A stretch of DNA of 64,000 bases, taken from assembly GCA_029556915.1 (NCBI GenBank), contig JAKQIT010000048.1, positions 1-64,000 of the forward strand, read 5' to 3'. The notes below the pieces were generated by a model, which was not told where the DNA came from, searched no databases, and was given only the letters and a program-made list of their open reading frames with translations. Origin of the DNA: Pseudomonadota bacterium (GTDB lineage: Bacteria; Pseudomonadota; Gammaproteobacteria; Burkholderiales; Methylophilaceae). This document shows positions 44,260 to 53,708 of this stretch, piece by piece. How positions within the stretch are numbered: the stretch's first letter is position 1; each line of letters starts with the position of its first letter. A program made the translations under genes and the position numbers.

Positions 44260-45012
44260 TTAAATTTCAACTATAAAATTAGGATCGAATTCAGAATTTT
44301 CTTCTCCACATTCATATCTGCAGTAACCTCGTGGGTTGCAAACAACACGCGTCCCCTTTGATTTATAGTCAATACTGTCATGGGTATGCCCATGCGCCCA
44401 CAATGTAGGTTTACCAAACAAATGGTCTAAATTTGAAGCGAAGCAAGCCGATAGCAAATTTTTCTTATATCTAGTAACTACTGAGTCTGCACTGGGCAAA
44501 TGATGCGTAACTACCACCGTTTTTCCATAAAATGGCTCTTTTAGTGCTTTTGATAACCAAGTAACGGACTCATCATGTAAACGTATCAAATCATTGGTAC
44601 TAAAGTTCCATTCACCTTCAGTTATTAAGCGAAAATCATTGAGGTTTGACTCACCCTCATACATACAATCCAACTTAAGTTGTTCACCAAAGAGTTTAAA
44701 ATCAGTCCATAAAGTTGCGCCCAAGAATCGCACATCATTAATAATCACCTCCTCGTTATCTAAAAAATGTATTTTGGTTTCTCTTGCTGCAATTCTCAGG
44801 TGCGCCAATACCTCAAGTCTATTTTGACCATAGAACTCATGATTTCCAGCAACATAGATAATCTCTTTATCAGGCCAGGTTTGTCTTGCCCAATAAATAC
44901 CACGATTGCCCTTAAAGATGTCGCCTGCGAGCACCACTACATCAGGTTCCACAGTTGGTTTTTGAATCATAGAAAACTCTAAATGTAGATCACTTAACAC
45001 TAATATTTTCAT
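44260..45012 (-). CDS. Calcineurin-like metallophosphoesterase (1), first gene of cassette
   Basis: 250 residues: LSDLHLEFS, LAGDIFKGN, YVAGNHEFYGQN, VVTHHLPSA and LWAHGHTHDSI, followed by CNPRGYCRYE. All metal ligands are present. It is close to the catalytic domain of the gene at 38495 (shared YVAGNHE, CNPRGY). A terminator-like hairpin and a small leader frame precede it. It is likely the first gene of the transcript that runs to about 36 kb. Confidence 0.9.
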   Translation of the reverse strand: MKILVLSDLHLEFSMIQKPTVEPDVVVLAGDIFKGNRGIYWARQTWPDKEIIYVAGNHEFYGQNRLEVLAHLRIAARETKIHFLDNEEVIINDVRFLGATLWTDFKLFGEQLKLDCMYEGESNLNDFRLITEGEWNFSTNDLIRLHDESVTWLSKALKEPFYGKTVVVTHHLPSADSVVTRYKKNLLSACFASNLDHLFGKPTLWAHGHTHDSIDYKSKGTRVVCNPRGYCRYECGEENSEFDPNFIVEI

Positions 45013-45025
45013 ACATAATATCCAA

Positions 45026-45053
45026 TAAAAAAGGCCTCTTTATTGAGGCCTTT
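45026..45053 (-). terminator. Terminator-like hairpin just before cassette
   Basis: On the minus strand: AAAGGCCTC - AATAAA - GAGGCCTTT and then TTT, giving a nine-base-pair stem with a T run. The T run ends 14 bases before the ATG of the first metallophosphoesterase. Position after a possible promoter and before the coding start suggests attenuation, though it could also terminate a lost upstream gene. Confidence 0.7.
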
Positions 45054-45075
45054 GCTTAACTAAATTATCAAAAAT

Positions 45076-45099
45076 TTAGGCGCACCAAGGACCCTCCAT
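45076..45099 (-). CDS. Possible leader peptide, 7 aa
   Basis: On the minus strand ATG GAG GGT CCT TGG TGC GCC TAA would encode MEGPWCA, 23 bases before the hairpin. The placement resembles leader-peptide attenuation. The evidence is only position and a start/stop. There is no strong ribosome-binding site (CTGGA directly before the ATG). Confidence 0.2.
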   Translation of the reverse strand: MEGPWCA

Positions 45100-45370
45100 T
45101 CCAGTTTTAACTGAGTTGGTTGTTACGGTAAAATAAATTGTGCTACTTTGTTTCACATGTAAAAATGTATTCAAATTGTTAATTAAGTCTCTTCAATGCA
45201 CCAATTAACGAACACACAAACTTAATCGCAAAAAAAATCAATTTGGTTCAATATTTATTCAAATGATTTTATTGCTGATGATGTTTGATATACTCGCGAT
45301 TAATATCATTTAATATAGAGAATATTATATCTATTATACTTTTTAAGTCAATAGATATGTATAAGTTATT

Positions 45371-46171
45371 ATGGAAGTCCGCGATTTGTTTAAAGCGTTA
45401 GCTAATTTTTCTACACTCAATAATGCTGCGATTGCAGACTCAGCTGGCGTAAAAAGGCCAAATTTATACAGTTGGCTGGGTGGTAAGAGTCAATCAATGT
45501 CGGAAGATAATATTGAAAAACTATTCAATATATTAGGTGTAAAGAAAGGCAAATTATCGTCAGAGATTGTGTATCGTTGGCAACTCGAAGATTCAGAGGC
45601 AAGCCATATTAAGGATGTTCTAAAGCATTTTTTAAATCAGGAGTATTTAAATAATGCGGAAATACATTTTATTGAAATTGAAGGTTATGAAGCAAAACAA
45701 GTTGCTAAACACAATCTTATCAGAATACCTATTGAGACAAATGAGAGTGTAACTATATTAGTCACTTCAAATAATAAACTGAATGTTGGATATCCTATTA
45801 AAAGCTCAAAATTGGGATTTGGTCAGGATAAGCAAAAAATAACAGTGAATTTAGACCAGTGGTTTAGATGGATGGAATCAGATACTTTATCATCAGCAGA
45901 GTTTTGGATAGAGGCATCTTTCTATATTTCAGCCCAACACGTTATTTCATCATCGGTATTGAATGATGATATTGACATTAAAACCAGTTATGAAAATCAA
46001 CTAATTGAGAAAATCGCTGAAAATGCTGGATTACGAGCAATCATAAGATCTTTATTAAGAGAGCTTCGTTTATCAAAGCCAAAACATGTTCTGTTAAATC
46101 AAGATAATAGGGATTTAATTTATAAAGAATACTTCGAACATGAAATTTCAAAGATTCGTAAAGTCAAATAA
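45371..46171 (+). CDS. HTH-type regulator, divergent from cassette
   Basis: 266 residues. The N-terminal 70 residues form a Cro/XRE-like HTH (LANFSTLNNAAIADSAGVKRPNLYSWLGGKSQSMSEDNIEKLFNILGV, read in shorter parts). The C-terminal 180 residues are a mixed domain (EIEGYEAKQVAKHNLIRIPIETN and RAIIRSLLRELRLSKP), which I do not recognise. It is divergent from the minus-strand cassette with a 358-base gap holding the leader and hairpin. I infer that it controls the cassette. Confidence 0.7.
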   Translation: MEVRDLFKALANFSTLNNAAIADSAGVKRPNLYSWLGGKSQSMSEDNIEKLFNILGVKKGKLSSEIVYRWQLEDSEASHIKDVLKHFLNQEYLNNAEIHFIEIEGYEAKQVAKHNLIRIPIETNESVTILVTSNNKLNVGYPIKSSKLGFGQDKQKITVNLDQWFRWMESDTLSSAEFWIEASFYISAQHVISSSVLNDDIDIKTSYENQLIEKIAENAGLRAIIRSLLRELRLSKPKHVLLNQDNRDLIYKEYFEHEISKIRKVK

Positions 46172-46690
46172 CATCAAAAAGTAAAAGTTTTAACTAATTG
46201 ATTTTAAATATTATATTTTAAAACCGGTTACGAGAAAACTATATCTGCATACGTTCTAACCATGATTATCAAATAAATTGCTTAACAATTAAAAAACTTG
46301 AGCAAAGCACTTTGCATATATTGATAATATTCGGATGAAATGGAGTTAAAGGAATGTTAGTTAATTCTTTTTGAGTAGAAAAATTAACGACATTCTAGCA
46401 ATTTAATAAAATTAACTTATTGTTTTTAAATGATTAAATTAATTGTTGGTTACGAGAAAACTATTTTCAAGCATCGTATCGAATCAAAATTCTTTATGAT
46501 TAAAGCTAATGAAATATTGTTTCTATGGTTATCAGGTGTTCATGTATGTATGATTTTTTAAAAATAATCATATTATTTTTAGGTGAGATACACAAAATGT
46601 CTATATCGCTAATATAACTAATTAAATCATTATGTTAGCCAAGTTTATTACATAATTATTTGCAGTTATTTTCAACTTATAAGTGTAAAA
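46172..46690. other. Gap with 17-bp direct repeat
   Basis: About 520 AT-rich bases, with no reading frame I trust. The main visible structure is a 17-base direct repeat, GGTTACGAGAAAACTAT, at 46226-46242 and 46448-46464. Confidence 0.6.
46226..46464 (+). repeat. Direct repeat pair, 17 bp, 222 bp apart
   Basis: GGTTACGAGAAAACTAT occurs at 46226-46242 and again at 46448-46464. The intervening DNA is non-coding and AT-rich. It may mark a target-site or recombination scar, or an operator pair. Confidence 0.7.
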
Positions 46691-46693
46691 TAA

Positions 46694-47281
46694 TTACAAA
46701 GAATTCAACTAACTACTACGTTTATTTTTTCAACGCGCCCGAGCGAATCAACCCCAAACCGGCTAACCTACCTTGAAGATGGTAAGCCACGCTGTGAGCT
46801 GGCGCAATTTGGTTTAGTGCCCCACTGGGCTACCGATAAAAAGAAGTTTGGTTTGCATACTTACAATGCCAGAAGTGAAACAGTGGCGGAGAAACCGAGC
46901 TATCGCAGTGCTTGGAAAGAACGTCGGTTTGGCTTAGCCATTATGCAAAGCTTTTATGAACCAAGTTGGGAAACAGGTAAAGCCATACGCTGGCGGATTA
47001 AACGTACTGATTCTGAACCTGTTGCTGTGGCTTCTATTTGGGAGCGCTTTATTGACAAAGAAACGGGTGAGATTATCTTTTCATTTTCAATGCTGACCAT
47101 AAATGCGGATGGGCATCCTGTGATGCAACAGTTTCATAAGCCTGAGGATGAGAAGCGGTCGATTGTGGTATTGAATGAAGCCAATTACTTGCCTTGGCTA
47201 AAGGCTAATCATGATGAAGCGAGACACTTACTGCAATTGGCCCCGAATGGCTTTCTGAGTAGCGAAGCCGCACCGCGTTAG
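46694..47281 (+). pseudogene. yedK: SRAP (YedK/HMCES-like) gene, 5'-truncated
   Basis: The frame is open from 46694. It reads in SRAP style from about 46742: SESTPNRLTYLEDGKPRC, FGLVPHWATDKKKF, YNARSETVAEKPSYRSAW, QSFYEPSW and VASIWERF. The usual N-terminal MCGR/MCAN segment with the Cys2 that forms a covalent link to abasic sites in single-stranded DNA is absent. A GTG at 46817 could start a shorter product. Family: repair of abasic ssDNA. The gene convergently abuts umuC (four-base overlap). The loss of Cys2 predicts an inactive remnant. Confidence 0.8.
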
Positions 47282-48552
47282 TTCACGCTTAATATCTCCT
47301 CCCAGTGGCTGGTATAGCTGGGGCTTTTATTCCCTTGTTTCATTTTCCACGGCCGAGCAAAGCCTTCACTGGCAAGCTTAATGGTTTCTTTGCCCATTTT
47401 CCTGTTGATACTGTCCATGGCCGTCATTAAGGCAGTAGATTTAGGCGATGCTGTTGTTTGGCTAAATAAATCAGTTTGTACGCCTGCCATCGGTACTAGC
47501 TCTGTGAGCATCACACCAGCTTTGACATATGGGTAGTTCGGTTTGTAGAGTTGCTTCAGTCCCCATAGCACGGCATTCACTAAGGTTCGGCTATCTTGGG
47601 TAGGACTGGGTAAGGCGATGGTCATGGCGTTGCTGTAAAACGGTTCATCAGGCTTAAAGGGACTGGTGGTGATAAAGACTTGTATGGCCCCAGCAAAGCT
47701 GCATTGTTTGCGTAATCGCCCTGCGGCGGTACTGGTGTATAAGGTGACAGATTGAGCCAAGCTTTCATAGTCAGTGACGGGGTAACCAAAGCTACGTGAG
47801 CTTAGGATTTGTTGTTTAACGGGGGCAATTTCTTCCATCTCAATACAGACCGTACCATTGAGTTCGCGGATAGTCTTTTCCATCACGACACTGAATTGTT
47901 GTCTTAAGCGTTCAGGGCTGGCACGTTTTAAGTCGAGGACTGTATTCAAACCCAAAGCTTGTAGTTTGGGGGCAAGCTTGCGACCAACGCCCCAGATTTC
48001 ACCCACGTCAATTTGGCCTAGCAGGTCATCTAAGTCATTCGCTGGCATGGTGTTGAAGTTGCACACGCTATTGAACGCTTTGCGTTTTTTTGCACAATGA
48101 TTAGCCAGTTTAGAGAGGGTTTTAGTGGATGCGATTCCAACGCATACCGGTAAGCCTGTCCACCTGAGAATACGCTGCCGCATGTGTTGGCTGTAGCGAA
48201 TCAAATCACGGCTTTGAAAGCTGGTGAGGTCTAAAAAGGACTCATCAATCGAATACACTTCTTGCTGCGGACTGTAGTCCCGTAAGATGCTCATGACCCG
48301 ATTACTCATATCGGCATAAAGTGCATAATTAGAGGATAGTGCCACAATACCGTGTTGATGAGCCAAGTCCTTAAACTTAAACCAAGGCGCCCCCATCCCG
48401 ATACCTAGGGCTTTGACTTCGTTACTACGAGCAACCGCACAACCATCATTATTACTGAGGACAACCACGGGTTTGTGGTTAAGTTTGGGGTTAAAGACAC
48501 GTTCACAACTGACGTAGAAATTGTTGACATCAATAAGGGCGATTTGACGCAT
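47278..48552 (-). CDS. umuC: DNA polymerase V subunit UmuC
   Basis: 424 residues, Y-family polymerase. [16 protein letters not shown] (first catalytic Asp and steric gate), [28 protein letters not shown] (second catalytic acids, D-E), [21 protein letters not shown] (little-finger/palm) and [15 protein letters not shown] (helix-hairpin-helix). The C-terminus ([20 protein letters not shown]) ends with the UmuC-type tail. Translesion synthesis under SOS. Starts eight bases after umuD. Confidence 0.95.
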   Translation of the reverse strand: MRQIALIDVNNFYVSCERVFNPKLNHKPVVVLSNNDGCAVARSNEVKALGIGMGAPWFKFKDLAHQHGIVALSSNYALYADMSNRVMSILRDYSPQQEVYSIDESFLDLTSFQSRDLIRYSQHMRQRILRWTGLPVCVGIASTKTLSKLANHCAKKRKAFNSVCNFNTMPANDLDDLLGQIDVGEIWGVGRKLAPKLQALGLNTVLDLKRASPERLRQQFSVVMEKTIRELNGTVCIEMEEIAPVKQQILSSRSFGYPVTDYESLAQSVTLYTSTAAGRLRKQCSFAGAIQVFITTSPFKPDEPFYSNAMTIALPSPTQDSRTLVNAVLWGLKQLYKPNYPYVKAGVMLTELVPMAGVQTDLFSQTTASPKSTALMTAMDSINRKMGKETIKLASEGFARPWKMKQGNKSPSYTSHWEEILSVN

Positions 48553-48560
48553 AGGACAAC

Positions 48561-49175
48561 TTACTTAAAGCGCCTAAATGACCCAATCACCACACCCCAT
48601 ATTTCAAAGCTCATGCCCTCTTTGATTTCGATGGGGGCATAAGCACCTGTGGAGTTAGCAGGTAAGAGACGAGGTGAACCATCTTTTTTTTGAGCTAACG
48701 TTTTAATGGTAAATTCGCCATCCAATACGGCTAATACAATGTCACCAATAGACGGCTTTTTAGAGCGATCCACGACGGCCTTATCGCCTGGCATTAAACC
48801 CACCTCGATCATGGACTGGCCTTGTATGGTGACAAAGAAGGTGGCATCTGCTTGATCGATTAAGTAGTCATTGGTATCCAGACGCTTTTCTACATGGTCA
48901 TCGGCTGGTGAGGGAAAGCCAGCGGGTACCTTGGAAGAATACAATGGAAGCGATAGGGGTGAGTTCAATAATTTAGGCCATTCAAACTCTTCGACCATAT
49001 CTAGGCTGGCGGCCAACTTTTTACGTTGGTAAGCGACTAAAAAATCTTTAATGATAGGCTCTTGGCTAGCAGGCACTCTTAATGCGGTTGTCGGTTCTAA
49101 GAATTTGCCTGTGCCCGCTTTTCTGCCACCACCAGGTTTATTTTTACGCCGTAATTGACTAGTTATATCTTCCAT
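48561..49175 (-). CDS. umuD: UmuD-like SOS mutagenesis protein (LexA-type peptidase)
   Basis: 204 residues, longer than usual UmuD because of an N-terminal extension ([20 protein letters not shown]). The LexA/UmuD peptidase core has a cleavage site [11 protein letters not shown] (Ala-Gly), catalytic Ser in [10 protein letters not shown] (near 118) and Lys in GEFTIKTLA (near 157). RecA-assisted self-cleavage activates it for polymerase V. The extension is DNA-binding-like in composition. A half-LexA-box-like CTGT lies upstream on the minus strand, but no full consensus CTGT-N8-ACAG is found. Confidence 0.92.
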   Translation of the reverse strand: MEDITSQLRRKNKPGGGRKAGTGKFLEPTTALRVPASQEPIIKDFLVAYQRKKLAASLDMVEEFEWPKLLNSPLSLPLYSSKVPAGFPSPADDHVEKRLDTNDYLIDQADATFFVTIQGQSMIEVGLMPGDKAVVDRSKKPSIGDIVLAVLDGEFTIKTLAQKKDGSPRLLPANSTGAYAPIEIKEGMSFEIWGVVIGSFRRFK

Positions 49176-49281
49176 AATAATTATTGTACAGAAATTACCA
49201 AGTTACTCAAAGTTACTTTTTTTCTTTGAAATATTCTTTTTGAATTAGAATGACTTTAATTTAAAAATAACAGATTAAAAA

Positions 49282-50922
49282 ATGCCAACACTCAATTGGA
49301 TAGGTAAAGATGCAGTAGTTAAGCATCATAAAGAGGTGCCATTTCGCATGCTGCAACCTGTGGCTGAATTAAGTTATGGCGAAGCTAGTAATCCAGAAAA
49401 TGAAAATCTAATTGTGCAAGGCGATAACTTGCACGCTCTTAAAGCGTTATTGCCACGCTATGCAGGGCAAGTAAAGTGCATATATATTGACCCACCATAC
49501 AACACAGGCAATGAGGGCTGGGTTTATAACGATAACGTGAATAGCCCAGAAATCAAACGCTGGTTAGGTGAAGTTGTTGGTAAAGAAGGTGAAACCCTAG
49601 ATAGGCACGACCGCTGGCTTTGTATGATGTATCCGCGATTGTTATTGCTTAAGCAGTTTTTGCGTGATGATGGTGCAATATTTGTTTCAATTGACGATAA
49701 CGAAGTAGCTAGCCTTCGATTGTTAATGGATGAAATTTTTGGGTCAGGAAACTTTATTGCTCAATTTGCATGGCAAAAAGCTTATAGCCCGCGAATGGAT
49801 GCAAAATTAGTTAGTTGGGATCATGACCATATCGTTTCTTATAGCAAGTCGAGTAACGTAGCTCTGAATCGATTAAGTTTTCAACAAAATGAAGCACAAT
49901 TTACACAAGTAGACTCTCTTACAGGCAAGAAATATAGGCGCAGGCAGTGGAGAAAAGAAGGTAGTGGAGCACGTCGTGAAGATCGCCCAAATTTGTTTTA
50001 TGAGTTAACAACACCGACTGGAGAGACAGTTTTTCCAATAAGACCAGATGGCACGCAAGGCCGTTGGCGCGGAAATAAGAAGTATTTTGATGAGTTATCA
50101 GCCAATAATGAAATTGAGTGGGTTAATCAAAGAGATGGTTGGCAGGTCTATGTTAAACAGTTTCATGATAATGAAGCAACAATGCCACCTAGCACTTGGT
50201 TAACATCAGAAGAGTACAGCCATAACCATGAAGCAGCAGAAGAGATAAGGGAAATTCTTGCGGTTCAAGCATTTTCTACACCAAAGCCAACTCGATTGCT
50301 TCAACGTATTTTACAAATCGCCACTGATAAAAATTCAATAATTCTTGATTCATTTGCAGGATCAGGAACAACTGCACATGCGGTGTTTAAACAAAATGCA
50401 GAAGATGGTGGAAATCGTCGATTTATCCTTGTTGAGATGGATGAAGATATTGCACAAGACGTGACAGCAGAACGCGTGAAGCGTGTAGCGCAAGGTTACA
50501 CCAAGATAAACGGTGAGACGGTTGCTGGTTTAGATGGTAGTTTTAAGTTCTGTAAACTATCGCCAGAGCCATTGTTTACAGCAGGAGGTCAAATTCGCTC
50601 AGATGTGACTTTTGCGGAACTGGCAGAATTTGTGTGGTTTACCGAGACAGGCGCAGGCTATCCTAAAGGCTTAAAACCCTCACCATTGTTAGGTGTGCAT
50701 AAATGCAAAGCGATTTATCTGCTCTTTAACGGTATTTTAAAAGACCGAGGTGATTTAGGCGGTAATGTGCTGAATAACCGCACCCTTGCTGTTTTACCAG
50801 AGCATGATGGTCAGCGCGTGGTATACGGGGCAAGAACGCGTTTTGATAAAGCGAAACTCTCACGTATGAATATTGAGTTTAAGCAATTGCCGTATGAGCT
50901 AACCGTAAAATCTTGGGTATAG
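49282..50922 (+). CDS. Type III R-M DNA N6-adenine methyltransferase (Mod)
   Basis: 546 residues, beta-class amino-methyltransferase. Motif IV DPPYNTG at residues 70-76 precedes motif I DSFAGSGTTAHAV near 356-368, which is the beta order. A variable target-recognition region lies between (residues about 165-310). Mod recognises the sequence and methylates it. With the adjacent Res it also cuts unmodified DNA. Starts at ATG, with no strong ribosome-binding site. The gap to Res is 13 bases. Confidence 0.93.
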   Translation: MPTLNWIGKDAVVKHHKEVPFRMLQPVAELSYGEASNPENENLIVQGDNLHALKALLPRYAGQVKCIYIDPPYNTGNEGWVYNDNVNSPEIKRWLGEVVGKEGETLDRHDRWLCMMYPRLLLLKQFLRDDGAIFVSIDDNEVASLRLLMDEIFGSGNFIAQFAWQKAYSPRMDAKLVSWDHDHIVSYSKSSNVALNRLSFQQNEAQFTQVDSLTGKKYRRRQWRKEGSGARREDRPNLFYELTTPTGETVFPIRPDGTQGRWRGNKKYFDELSANNEIEWVNQRDGWQVYVKQFHDNEATMPPSTWLTSEEYSHNHEAAEEIREILAVQAFSTPKPTRLLQRILQIATDKNSIILDSFAGSGTTAHAVFKQNAEDGGNRRFILVEMDEDIAQDVTAERVKRVAQGYTKINGETVAGLDGSFKFCKLSPEPLFTAGGQIRSDVTFAELAEFVWFTETGAGYPKGLKPSPLLGVHKCKAIYLLFNGILKDRGDLGGNVLNNRTLAVLPEHDGQRVVYGARTRFDKAKLSRMNIEFKQLPYELTVKSWV

Positions 50923-50935
50923 AAAAGTACATCTT

Positions 50936-53551
50936 ATGTTGCCACTAAAAGAATATCAAACGACTCTACTAGATGCTTTCACTGGTTTTTTAAATAGAGC
51001 CAAAGAGCTAAAAAGTGCTAAAACTGCCTTTGCAGAAAGTACATTAGTAGCTTTCGGCCATGCGTTACCATATAACCCTTTACCAACAACGAACGATATA
51101 CCTTACGTGTGTTTGCGAGTACCTACAGGCGGCGGTAAAACACGTATTGCAGGCCAAGCGATTGCACGTATAAACCAAGCGTTTATGGCGAGTGATTACA
51201 GCTTAGTGATTTGGCTTGTACCTTCAAAACCAATCCGCCTGCAAACGCTTTATGCGCTTAAAACAGCAGGCGAGTTGTTGCATGATGATATGCGTGAGTT
51301 GTTCGGTGCGGTGAATGTGCTGGATATTGACGAGGCCTTGTCATTACAGCCATCAACACTCAATACTGCGAATACGATTATTGTTGCCACTATGCAGTCT
51401 TTCAAACGTGATGAGCCTGAAGGCTTGCGCGTGTGTCGTCAAAATGGTGCGTTAATGCCGCATTTTAATAATGTGCCTGAGAGTTTACGTGGTGAGCATT
51501 CATTGGTAGACGTTATACGCTTGCGACACCCTTTTGTGATTGTGGATGAGGCGCATAACCAAGGAAACCCTTTGGCGGTAGATACCTTGCTGAGCTTAAA
51601 CCCAGCTTGTATTTTAGAACTTACCGCTACCCCAGACCGAGCTAGCCAGCCTAGTAATGTGCTGCGGAGTGTTTCTGCTGCAACACTGCAAGCAGAAGAT
51701 ATGCTGAAGCTGCCATTAGAGCTTGCTACCCATGCAGAATGGCGCGTTTCATTGCGAGATGCTATAGCAAGGTTACGCATGCTAGAGGCTGAAGCCGTTG
51801 AAGAAGCTAAGCTAACAGGCGAAGTAATTAAGCCTGTAATGTTGATACAGGCCGAGCGCAGAGCGCAAGCAGAAACCTTCACCCCAGAGCGCGTTAAACA
51901 GGCGCTAATTGATGACTTCAATATAGATGCAGCACATATTGCGATTGCCACTGGTGCAGTTGATGAACTTGGCGATAGACGCGAAACTGACCCTGATTAC
52001 CCACAATTTATTATTACCGTGGATAAATTGCGTGAAGGCTGGGATTGCCCAAGTGCATACGTGCTTTTCTCATTTAGAAACACTACTTCAGCTACAGCAG
52101 TAGAGCAAGTGCTTGGGCGCGTATTGCGCATGCCTAAAGCGACACGCAAAAAGCGTGAACCTTTGAATCGTGCATATGCTTATGTGGTGAGCGATCAGTT
52201 GGCTGAAACGGTAAAAAACCTGCGTGATGGTTTAGTGCAAAACGGCTTTGAACGCATGGATACTCGCGATTTAATCCGCACTGCTACCGACGCGACGTTG
52301 CCCCCGCAAGACTTATTTGCGCCAGCGGGCGATTTGGTTGTGCCTTTACCTGAAGTGGCTAATGAGGTGGCTTTGCCAAATGAAGATGCCTTTAATTTGC
52401 TACCAAAAGCTTTGCGCGAAAAAGTAGAAATTTCGCCTGAAGGTGGCACGCTAACAATCAAAGGCGGTGCAACGGCTGAACAGGTGCGCAAGGTAGCTGA
52501 AACCTTCAAAAGTGCTGATGCAGCACGGCAAGTTAAAGAGCAGCTAGACACTGCGCAAGCTTTGCAAGCAGCGCCAGCAGAGAGAGTGAAAACACCTGCG
52601 GAGCTTGGTGTTAAGGCAAGTGTGCCATTGCTAAGTTATGAGCAGTCAGGTTTTTTTGATGTTTTTGACGAAACTCCTCTGTTAGATGCTGATTGGGAAA
52701 TTGATAGTTTTGACGCAGTATTAAACGAGAGTGAGTTTGAGCGGGACGTAGAGGCAATGCGCCGCGCAAGACTTTCAATATCGCAATTAGAAAAAATTGA
52801 ATGTGATATTTACGACAGGCTAGATAGCCAGTTAGCTCTCTTTGGCCAAGAGCAGGGATGGACTGCGGTTGATTTAGTGGGCTGGCTAGACCGTAATTTA
52901 TCAACAACCTATGCTGATCGTGCGCAAAAAGTGGCATGGCTAAACGCAGCAGTTACTTATTTACTAGAAAAACGTAGTTTTCAATTAGATGAATTAGCTT
53001 ACCGAAAATTTAGGTTACGTGGTGCGCTAGAACGTAAATTGGTTTCTGGTTTGACTTTAGCTAAACAACAAGTTTTTGATGACTTGTTTTCAGATGAAGA
53101 TAAATTTTCAGTCCGTAATGAACATGCAGTGACTTTTGAGCAAGGGCGTTATGGCTACGATGTGCCCTATACAGGTTTGTTACCACTAAAAAGACACTTC
53201 TTTCCAGTGGTCGGTAATCTAAAGCCGAGTGGTGAAGAGTTTAACTGTGCTGAATATATTGCGAATCAACTTGAAGGGGTTGATTGGTGGGTGCGTAATG
53301 TTGAGAAGAAACCTAACTCTTTATGGTTGCAAACGGCTAGCGATAAATTTTATCCAGATTTCGTTATTAAAATGCAAAGTGGTTTGTTTGTGGCCGTAGA
53401 GTACAAAGGCTCTCATCTTGCATCTGGACGTGATAGTGATGAAAAGAAAAAGATTGGTGAACTGTGGGCAAGACGAAGCAATGGTACTTGCCGTTTTGTT
53501 TGGGTGGAACATGGTCAATTTAGTTTGATTAAAACTGCTATTACTGAGTGA
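50936..53551 (+). CDS. Type III restriction enzyme Res subunit (helicase-nuclease)
   Basis: 871 residues. SF2 helicase motifs: VPTGGGKTR (Walker A, 62-70), IVDEAHNQG (DEAH box, near 202), LTATPDRA and VEQVLGRVLRMP (motif VI). A C-terminal nuclease domain has YPDFVIKMQ and VAVEYKGSH (PD-x-ExK, near 806-826). ATP-driven sliding and cleavage. Operon with Mod. Intact. Confidence 0.92.
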   Translation: MLPLKEYQTTLLDAFTGFLNRAKELKSAKTAFAESTLVAFGHALPYNPLPTTNDIPYVCLRVPTGGGKTRIAGQAIARINQAFMASDYSLVIWLVPSKPIRLQTLYALKTAGELLHDDMRELFGAVNVLDIDEALSLQPSTLNTANTIIVATMQSFKRDEPEGLRVCRQNGALMPHFNNVPESLRGEHSLVDVIRLRHPFVIVDEAHNQGNPLAVDTLLSLNPACILELTATPDRASQPSNVLRSVSAATLQAEDMLKLPLELATHAEWRVSLRDAIARLRMLEAEAVEEAKLTGEVIKPVMLIQAERRAQAETFTPERVKQALIDDFNIDAAHIAIATGAVDELGDRRETDPDYPQFIITVDKLREGWDCPSAYVLFSFRNTTSATAVEQVLGRVLRMPKATRKKREPLNRAYAYVVSDQLAETVKNLRDGLVQNGFERMDTRDLIRTATDATLPPQDLFAPAGDLVVPLPEVANEVALPNEDAFNLLPKALREKVEISPEGGTLTIKGGATAEQVRKVAETFKSADAARQVKEQLDTAQALQAAPAERVKTPAELGVKASVPLLSYEQSGFFDVFDETPLLDADWEIDSFDAVLNESEFERDVEAMRRARLSISQLEKIECDIYDRLDSQLALFGQEQGWTAVDLVGWLDRNLSTTYADRAQKVAWLNAAVTYLLEKRSFQLDELAYRKFRLRGALERKLVSGLTLAKQQVFDDLFSDEDKFSVRNEHAVTFEQGRYGYDVPYTGLLPLKRHFFPVVGNLKPSGEEFNCAEYIANQLEGVDWWVRNVEKKPNSLWLQTASDKFYPDFVIKMQSGLFVAVEYKGSHLASGRDSDEKKKIGELWARRSNGTCRFVWVEHGQFSLIKTAITE

Positions 53552-53590
53552 TACAATTATTACTTAAATTTAATATAACAATCTATGGTG

Positions 53591-53608
53591 GGTTTAAAGG
53601 GTTTAAAG
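53591..53608 (+). repeat. Tandem 9-mer GGTTTAAAG twice
   Basis: GGTTTAAAG at 53591-53599 and again at 53600-53608, followed by GGTTTTT. It lies in the gap after Res and before the primase gene (both 3' ends). It might be iteron-like, but two units are not enough to argue an origin. Confidence 0.3.
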
Positions 53609-53708
53609 GGTTTTTATTCGTTAAGTATTAATTCAATTTATGAAATATATGTAACTGAAAACTGACCCATTAAACCCATAAAAGCATTTTTCGATAGATT
53701 ACTGACAA

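Noticed and set aside
49176-49210. LexA box upstream of umuD
   Set aside because: Only one CTGT half-site is seen. The expected ACAG eight bases away is absent, so SOS control is not shown by this sequence.
53591-53608. Iteron-like origin
   Set aside because: Only two units of nine bases, without an adjacent initiator or AT-rich unwinding pattern that is distinct from the background.
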